From positions 1-64,000 of the forward strand of contig QJPP01001712.1 of NCBI GenBank assembly GCA_003996215.1: a stretch of 64,000 bases of DNA, given 5' to 3'. Shown here in pieces: positions 57,601-64,000 of this stretch. The position numbers were made by a program, and so were the translations under genes. The notes below the pieces were generated by a model. The model saw only the letters and a list, made by a program, of their open reading frames with translations, was not told the DNA's origin and ran no database searches. The DNA is from Jaltomata sinuosa. Taxonomy: Eukaryota > Streptophyta > Magnoliopsida > Solanales > Solanaceae. Position 1 is the first letter of the stretch, and each line of letters opens with the position of its first letter.

Positions 57601-58571
57601 CTCAAATTAAGAATGAGTCGAGGATTTAGAACCCTTATCTTCCGATAATCAAATGATAATACCATAAAAATACTAGTTCCATGAACTGCCTCCTTGCAGT
57701 AGCAACAAACGGAGCCAAAACGATGAGAAAACTATACCACGACGATGAGCTCGCGAGGTAAAGCAACTTCCGTTAAACTTCCGAATTGAAAGGATCAAGA
57801 TCCGTAGATTATTTCTAAGGTTTATATCTGATTTTCCATGGTTTTTGGTCTGTTTTTATGGGTTTTAAAATGAAGGAGAAACTGATTTATAAAAGCAAAA
57901 CCGACTTAGGATGTGGGCCCCACTTTGACGTGTTTGCTTGTGCAGTCTTACGAAAACGTGAATATCTCTCAATTATGAAGTCGTATGGACGAACGGTTTA
58001 GTGCGTTGGAAACTAGATTCGTAGACCTTCGGTTTGGTATATTGGGAGACCACTAACTCCTTATAGATAAGGAGAAACATCCCAAGACATTTAACCCAAA
58101 TTTGAAGAGAATTCCTTAAAGGAATTTACAATAACTTTTTCCGAATTTTGTTTCGCAACTCGCTTGACTTCAAAACTTATCATACGACCATTTTTCCATT
58201 ACAATACCTCATAACACATCCTTCTTAGTATGTTAGACACTATTAGTCTTACCCCAAAGTCACGGGTTACTTTAAACCTTCCAAACGGGCGAGGTGTTAC
58301 ACGAGGCATTTCTTTAACTCGAACTTTCGAGTAAGGAATTCCTTTGACCTAGAACCTTGGTTAAATTCTTTTGTATTACCAAGAATGTTGACGGAAGTCA
58401 ACGATTCCAAAGTTGAAGCTCTAAAATGAGGAACGGCCATAAAGACCAAACAAACGGCCTAGGCACCAAACTACCGGTCCCGATAAGCCATAAATGACTT
58501 GGGCCGCTACAAGTAAGATCTAATGGTAAAAGAAAGGCAAAAACATGTAAATGACCAAAAGGGTCATTACA
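54662..58571 (-). repeat. 5' LTR (right) of the pol-less Del-type element
   Basis: Same structure as the left LTR, including the 46-bp units at 56261-56398 and the microsatellite at 55893-55915. Followed by the target duplication CTTTT. Confidence 0.93.
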
Positions 58572-58576
58572 CTTTT

Positions 58577-59930
58577 TCTAATATACCCATTTGTAATGAA
58601 ACACAGAAGCTGATTCATAATTCAAAGTTTATGTGAGTTTTTACGCATCTAGAATTAAAAATAAAAAGAGATAAAATAAAGCTTATGTAGTGATCAAAGG
58701 GATTCAAACCATCAACCAAGAGGTCATAAAGATTAACAAGTTCATTTTCTGGCAATAGATCAACACATTTTGTTTATGAATTTTCAACTCGTAATTTTCA
58801 TATATTTACTAGAATTTCTCAATCCAAATACAGTATCCATGTAAAAGTAATTAGATTCTTGAAAATCCCGACCCACCGACCCATGAATCTGCCCCTGGTA
58901 AAATACATAAACACTTTTTAAAATTAAAATAAAATTATGTGATAAATTTTAAAATTGATGACTTTGATGTGATAAAAAATTATTTTTGTGTGATAAACTT
59001 TAAAGTTAAATAACTTGTGTGTAACAAGAAAATAAAATTACCTTTTGTGTGATAAACTCAAAGTTGAATAACTACTAATGAAATTTTTCTGAAAATTTTT
59101 AATTCTAAATATTTATTACAAAAAGTTTGATCAAGACAACTCTATCTCCAATTTTAAAAAATTTAAATAAATAAAATAGTTTATTTAAGAAAAAAATTCA
59201 CTGTGTCTTGATCTTGTTGTTATGTTATTTTAATATGTGCAATAAAATTGCATGAATAAGTAAATTAAAAATAAAAAGTAGTACTCTATATTAGCGGGAG
59301 GTGTGAATGGAAGAAAGTGGGGGGTGGAGGGGTGAGAAGAGAAAAGAAGTTATAATGGGATGGGACTCATAATATGTCTTTTATCAATTAAAAATATTCT
59401 CACACAACTATGACATGGTATGCCTCTCCCACCATAAATATTTTTGTTGTTTCCCTCTCCTTTTTGTTTAAAGTGATAATATTTTTTAATATTTAGATAT
59501 TAAAAATAATTAATTCACAAATTTAATAAAAAATTGTCATGTGCGCTCAAAGTGCGTGCAAATTTACTATACTATTCAACCAACTCGAAACAAGCAAATA
59601 ACCAGAATAATATTTAAAAACATAACATTGCTGTAAATAATTGTGTAACATAATGTTGTCTTCTTGTTTGTGAATGTCCATAACTTCTAGTAACCTCCAC
59701 ACAATAATTCTCCTTGATGAATAGTAATCTCCATACCCATAATTCTTCTTTATGAGTAGTAACCCCCACCTCCTCATTGATCATCCATAACACCATTGTT
59801 TTCCTCATCCTCAAAAATTAATGCCATATTTATTTTTTTCACGTGTTTAATCGTCGTTCTGACACTTTCTAAATTCAAATAATTTAAAAAATATATATTT
59901 TATTTTTAATTATCATAATTTTTGTATAAT
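58577..59930. other. AT-rich DNA between two Del-type elements
   Basis: No gene is recognised. It contains several loosely repeated GTGTGATAAACTTTAAAGTT-like phrases (58938-59070), a 10-bp inverted repeat GATCAAGACA/TGTCTTGATC (59129-59138 and 59204-59213) and a short tandem repeat (59689-59785). Minus-strand frames 59547-59814 arise from that repeat. Confidence 0.55.
59689..59785. repeat. ~35-bp tandem repeat, about 2.8 units
   Basis: Units start at 59689, 59723 and 59758 with AGTAACCTCCAC-like sequence and contain a CATAATTCTYCTT-like centre. Divergence between units is moderate. Confidence 0.75.
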
Positions 59931-62900
59931 TGTCATGACCCGATTTCTCGGTCATGATGGCACCTACAACCTCCCAGTAGGCGAACCAATCCCCGTAGTC
60001 CGGAACGGTTAGTAATGGGCTACCTTCTAACAGTTTAAGCGGAAGATTCAATACATAAGCGGAAGCAAGGGCATAATAAGAAGAAAATAGATACAAGTGA
60101 GATATAAACAAGCGGAATCTAAACCAACCCAAAACCTGGTATCAAAGCGTATAAGAGCTGAACTACATCAGGAGTACAAAGGTCTAAAAGTCATATATAC
60201 ACAATATCTCCGAAACTATAAGAGTACAAAATACACCAAGGATAACTGAAGTCAAGATATGAACGCCAAGAGCTCACCCTCAGCCTGGATGATCCAAAAA
60301 CTGCACCCTGCAAGAGTCTTCGACGCGCTAACGGTGATGGCCCACGCTAGGATCTGCACCGGAAGATGCAGAGGATAGGGTGAGCACCAAGTGCGAAGCA
60401 CAAGGTACCCAGTAGGTATCATAGGCTGACTGGGCACATATAAAGTAAAAGAACAGTAGCAGGCAGAGTAGAAACAAACAGTCACAGAAATCAATGATTA
60501 AGTACACAAGAACTAGCCCAAAGAGAAGACAACCAAAAGCAACAAGCAAGGGTAGCAAATAGAATATATACATGGCAAACATAGGTGAAAAAGAGAATGA
60601 CGCACCAGGGATCTTCGCAAAAACAATATATACGGATAAGTTCTAGCAAGGGATGGTATACCGGTAACTTTAAGTATATAGAATGGGAGAGAAAGATAAA
60701 GTAGACATGCTCGATAAACAAAATGAATAAACACCCAAACCATGCCAATTCTCAAATCTATAAGTAACAATCTAGCAAGTCCACACTTATAACCGTAGTA
60801 GATAACAAATCCGTAATTAAGTAAAGAGAGTCTACCTACAGTCCCCCGGCCGCCCATACAATCGAGAAATGCATTCAAGTGAAAACAAACCCTCTGGCCT
60901 GTCATACAAACGAAGTATACAATCAACAAACAGCAAACAAGGGTGGTACCTCAAACAATGTATGTCGTGATGCATGATGACCTCAGGGTGAAATAAAATC
61001 TCTGTATGTACCTCCTCCGGTGCCGATCGGGCCTAGAAGGCAAGTTCTATAGAAGGGCACAACTCGTATACCTCTACTCCATCGTATACCCTTCCCCCCG
61101 GCACAAACATCCCAAAGACTCAGGCCCAGAGCGCCAAGGTCCATGGAGGTCCCGGACCCCATACTAAAACTCAAAATCAAAACGTGTCCTCCAGAATCGA
61201 GTTCGAGTTCAAGCCAGTGGCTAAGTCTCAAATACGCATGCCTAGACCCTGTCTAGGACTAAAACAATGAAAAAGATGTCTCAAAAACCCTTCCAAGAGT
61301 GCCCGGGCACAACCAGGTCTAAAATAGTAGTAAAATCTCTCAGATGCTCGACCCGGCAGAGCCTGATATCATTTCAAATCAGTAAGAAAACTCAACTAGC
61401 AATAGACCCGGTCAAGTCTAGCAATAGTAGTAAATCATGATAAAACCATATTTTTAACCTTCTTTTACCCCAAGAAGATCCACGTATCAAGTGAAATCAT
61501 TTCCAAATCCAATTTCATCAAAAATGGGCCCCTGGGGCCATGCAAGGTTTAGAAAAACAGTTTTCGTAGGCCCGAATCCAAAAACCATAATAAAACATGG
61601 TAAATCTCTTTATATGCATGGAAATGATATGATCATCACAAATAGCTTCCTGGTAGCTCACAATCAACCTGATGGCCCTGCACAGGCTCCGAAGCTACTC
61701 AGTAAGCATAACCAACCTAGAAGGATATTTCTATGGTCGGGACTCACGGACATTCCCAATAATCCCAGCTTCTATGTTCCAGAGTCAACAGGACCTCACG
61801 GGGTCACAAGGGTAATAAATATATCAACTAATAGGAATACTACACCACAACGGAGGAAAGAAATAGGACGAATCATGGAAAAGTTGTCAAGGTTTGTGGT
61901 ACCAACCTAATAACCCAATCCAAGGATGCAAACTAGTACAATTTTACCTGATATATGCAAAGTCTAGAGAGTTAAGCCGTAATCTACCTGTAGTCTGACG
62001 ACAAGCTACGGGAATGATGATATCCGAGGCTGAGCTGCTCCGAGAAGCTCTGAATGAGAATTAAACTATCAAATTCATGAATAAAATATTAAGATGAGTT
62101 TAACGATACCCATATTGCTACAATTATAGCCGGGTCAATATTCGGGTCAAAAGCGAGCCCGCAGGGCCCAAAACTTGAAACTAAAATGAAAAAGAACCAC
62201 GATGACCCCAACGATGCCAAGAAGGCATGCTCCAAATTTGAGCACAATTGGACAAGGGAAGGGCGCCAAATCAGCCCGCAAATATTGGGGTTTAAGGAGT
62301 GGAAATTTACAAAAAAGAATGGAAATTGGGCAAGGATTACTTACCACAAAGGGCGAAAACCTGAGTCAAGAAGGATAATTTACCACTCACACGAGCATGC
62401 ACCAGTTGGACGGGCAGAATTCACAAGCAAAAACTCAAGCTTAGAGAAGGGCATCAATGGAGGTTTAAAGAAATTTCAAGAGAAGAGGGAGGTTACCAAA
62501 CAACGAAGAAGTACAGAAAATCCACCAACAATCGACTTCCCAAGGCTTGGAATCAATATAGAGCAAATTGTTGGAGAGAATTTAGAGTTTAGAGTGAGAA
62601 AAAGTGAGAGAGAATGCTGGAAAAATGAACTCCTAGCTTTATATAGCTGCTGGAAAATGGCCAGTGTCAACAGCGCTGAAGGGGTGGCAGGCGCCTCAGC
62701 GCTATCGCGCTGGGAGGGTGCGATTGCGCTGAAGGATGGCAGGTGCTGAGGCGCCATTGCGCTGGCCTTGGCACGATTGCGCTGAAGGCTGGCCTGCAAC
62801 TATTTTTCTGCAATTTCTCTAACACTCCATAGGGTGTTCCGGGCACAATCGGAAACCGATATTCAAAAACCAATAATGCTAACAGAGTGGAAACAATGTT

Positions 62901-63465
62901 CCAAACTCAACGGAATCGACGAAACTCCTACACGAGGTCGTTTCAGAGAAATGTTGACCCAGGTCAACACTAATGAAAAGGAACCCAAGGGCTCGAAATG
63001 AGTATGGCTCACCCAGAACCCGGACCAACCACCTTCCTAGCCAAAACTCAATATTTCGGAGCTGATGGAATCATTGGATTTTGAATCTGACACTCCAATC
63101 ATCGAAATTCATTCAAAGTTACACTTTCAACTCCAAATGGCCTGAAAACTGAGAAAACCACACAAAACCCACACCGGAAGTTCTCAGGCCTCAACTAAAG
63201 GTCCGACTAGACCAAACTCATCGCTCCTGAGCTAACGAAACTGTCAAAATTCAATTCTGAGCACGTTAGCTAAGAATGTTGACCAAAGTCAACGATATTC
63301 TAAGTTTAAGCTCTAAAACAGGAAAACGTTCAAAACGACCAAATGAATGGCCAGGGCACCAAACCACCGATCCCAGCAAACCATAAATGACTTAGAGCCG
63401 CTACAGAAAGGCTCTAACAGTGCAATAAATGCGTAAACACAAAGATAACTGGAAGGGTCATCACA
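59931..63465 (-). repeat. LTR (3', left) of a pol-bearing Del-type element
   Basis: Starts TGTCATGACCCGATTTCTCG and ends GGGTCATCACA; 3535 bp. It is a diverged relative of the LTRs at 47324 and 54662 with the same layout. The minus-strand TATA-like CTATATAAAG at 62637-62646 lies just downstream (in element sense) of a GC-rich cluster of GCGCTGAAGG/CAGCGC palindromes (62665-62790). Open frames inside (60252-60929, 61491-61910, 62186-62873) have no domain. The other LTR is beyond the window. Confidence 0.88.
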
Positions 63466-64000
63466 ACATCCACTACTAAAAAGACTTTCATCCTTGAAAG
63501 TCAAGAAGAAGGGAGTACCTGAAGGCTCGAACAACTGCGGATATTGAGCACACAACTCACTCTCGGTCTCCCAAGTAGCCTCATTGACCGGACGGTGCTT
63601 CCACTAAACTTTCACAACCGGAATCTCCCTAGATCTCAACCTCCTGATATCTCTGGCTAAAATAGTTATTGGCTCCTCAACAAATGATAAACTCTCATCC
63701 AACTGAACTGAATCCCAATGCAACACATGAGACTCATCTGGTACATACCGGCACAACATCGAGACATGAAACACTGGGTGAATAGCTGAAAATATCAGAG
63801 GCAATGCTAATATGTAGGCAACACTACCAACCCTCTGCAGAATCTCAAATGGCCCAATAAACCTGGGGCTAAGCTTGCCCCTCCGACCAAACCTCATCAT
63901 GCCCTTCACGGGAGATACACGAAGGAAAACTAGGTCACCAACACTGAACTCCAAGGCACGAAGTCTACGATCAGTGTAGCTCTTCTGCCTACTCTGGGCT
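63466..64000 (-). pseudogene. Integrase C-terminus and chromodomain of the right-edge Del element (partial)
   Basis: Minus strand, entering from the window edge. The frame 63604-63954 and beyond reads ALEFSVGDLVFLRVSPVKGM, MRFGRRGKLSPRFIGPFEIL (the GPF/Y module, intact), SAIHPVFHVSML, then the chromodomain EEPITILARDIRRLRSREIP followed by VVKV, a TAG stop at 63604-63606 within the chromodomain, and WKHRPVNEATWETE before LCAQYPQLFEPSG. It is homologous to 41221-41784. The stop is a likely CAG-to-TAG change. Pol upstream lies outside the window, so whether the element as a whole could work is unknown. Confidence 0.9.

Larger units (their letters stand above)
47324..58571 (-). mobile_element. 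Long-LTR Del-type element lacking pol (non-autonomous), 11.2 kb
   Basis: Two LTRs of 3910 bp each (47324-51233 and 54662-58571) with TGTCACGACCC...GGTCATTACA ends, flanked by CTTTT (47319-47323 and 58572-58576). A perfect initiator-Met primer site on the minus strand (54647-54658) sets the orientation. The 3428-bp interior holds a gag remnant with zinc knuckles at its 5' end and a polypurine tract at its 3' end; no RT, RNase H or integrase motif is seen on either strand. Five differences in the first ~160 bp of the LTR pair, all transitions, point to moderate age. Confidence 0.93.

Noticed and set aside
54662..58571. First reading of the 47324-58571 element as plus strand
   Set aside because: The LTR begins TGTCACGACCC on the plus strand, but the primer site and the zinc-knuckle gag are on the minus strand next to the right LTR, so the element is minus.
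62186..62749. A 187-codon plus-strand ORF starting MKKNHDDPNDAKK
   Set aside because: It lies inside a Del-type LTR against the element's sense, overlaps the GC palindrome cluster at its end and shows no known domain.
1..64000. A novel multi-gene system
   Set aside because: All coding signals belong to known retroelement families (Athila, Tat, Del/Tekay, RTE). No intact non-element gene or co-directional gene set is present.

Overview
This window is plant nuclear DNA made almost entirely of LTR retrotransposons. I find no intact host gene, rRNA, tRNA, CRISPR array or bacterial-type operon. The mix of very large Del/Tekay-type Ty3/gypsy elements (LTRs of 2.2-3.9 kb with TGTCACGACCC-like ends), Athila-type and Tat-type elements, and an RTE LINE tail of the kind common in nightshades suggests a large repeat-rich genome, probably Solanaceae (pepper, tomato or tobacco type). 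The family call is inference from repeat style. No species can be named from the sequence alone.

Layout. 1-2083 is the right end of a Del-type LTR whose element reads leftward. 2084-9993 is a minus-strand Athila-type element (Athila-1): decayed gag, protease, RT, RNase H and integrase, plus part of its LTR. 9988-11083 is a Del-type LTR fragment fused to the Athila-1 LTR at a short microhomology. From 11084 to 46614 runs one plus-strand Tat-type element that acts as host for other insertions: a solo Athila LTR in gag (12046-12857), a 5'-truncated RTE LINE in RT (14966-15694), a complete 14.3-kb Athila element (Athila-2, 17098-31443) in RNase H, and a complete 9.7-kb Del/Tekay chromovirus (34387-44077) in the 3' untranslated region. 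Target-site duplications (5 bp for the LTR insertions, 11 bp for the LINE) are readable on both sides of each of these four. The Tat 3' untranslated region carries three unrelated tandem-repeat families, one of them with a higher-order structure, followed by a polypurine tract and an 846-bp LTR with a TATA box.

Right of the Tat element is AT-rich DNA (46615-47318 and 58577-59930) that looks like older non-element sequence. It is split by an 11.2-kb Del-type element (47324-58571) with 3.9-kb LTRs, a perfect initiator-Met primer site and a gag zinc-knuckle remnant, but no recognisable pol. From 59931 to the window end is the LTR and 3' pol (integrase tail and chromodomain) of a related Del element that still encodes pol and could have supplied enzymes to the pol-less one.

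How the parts relate. In each retroelement gag packages the RNA, protease matures the polyprotein, RT/RNase H copies it from a tRNA primer, and integrase inserts it; chromodomains on the Del elements are known to favour heterochromatin. Every coding region here has stops, frameshifts or lost catalytic residues, so all are annotated as pseudogenes. The most noteworthy signals are the six-monomer higher-order tandem array at 44428-45007, the Athila/Del LTR fusion at 9988-9993, two in-frame tandem duplications in the Tat RNase H, and the pol-less long-LTR element beside a pol-bearing relative.
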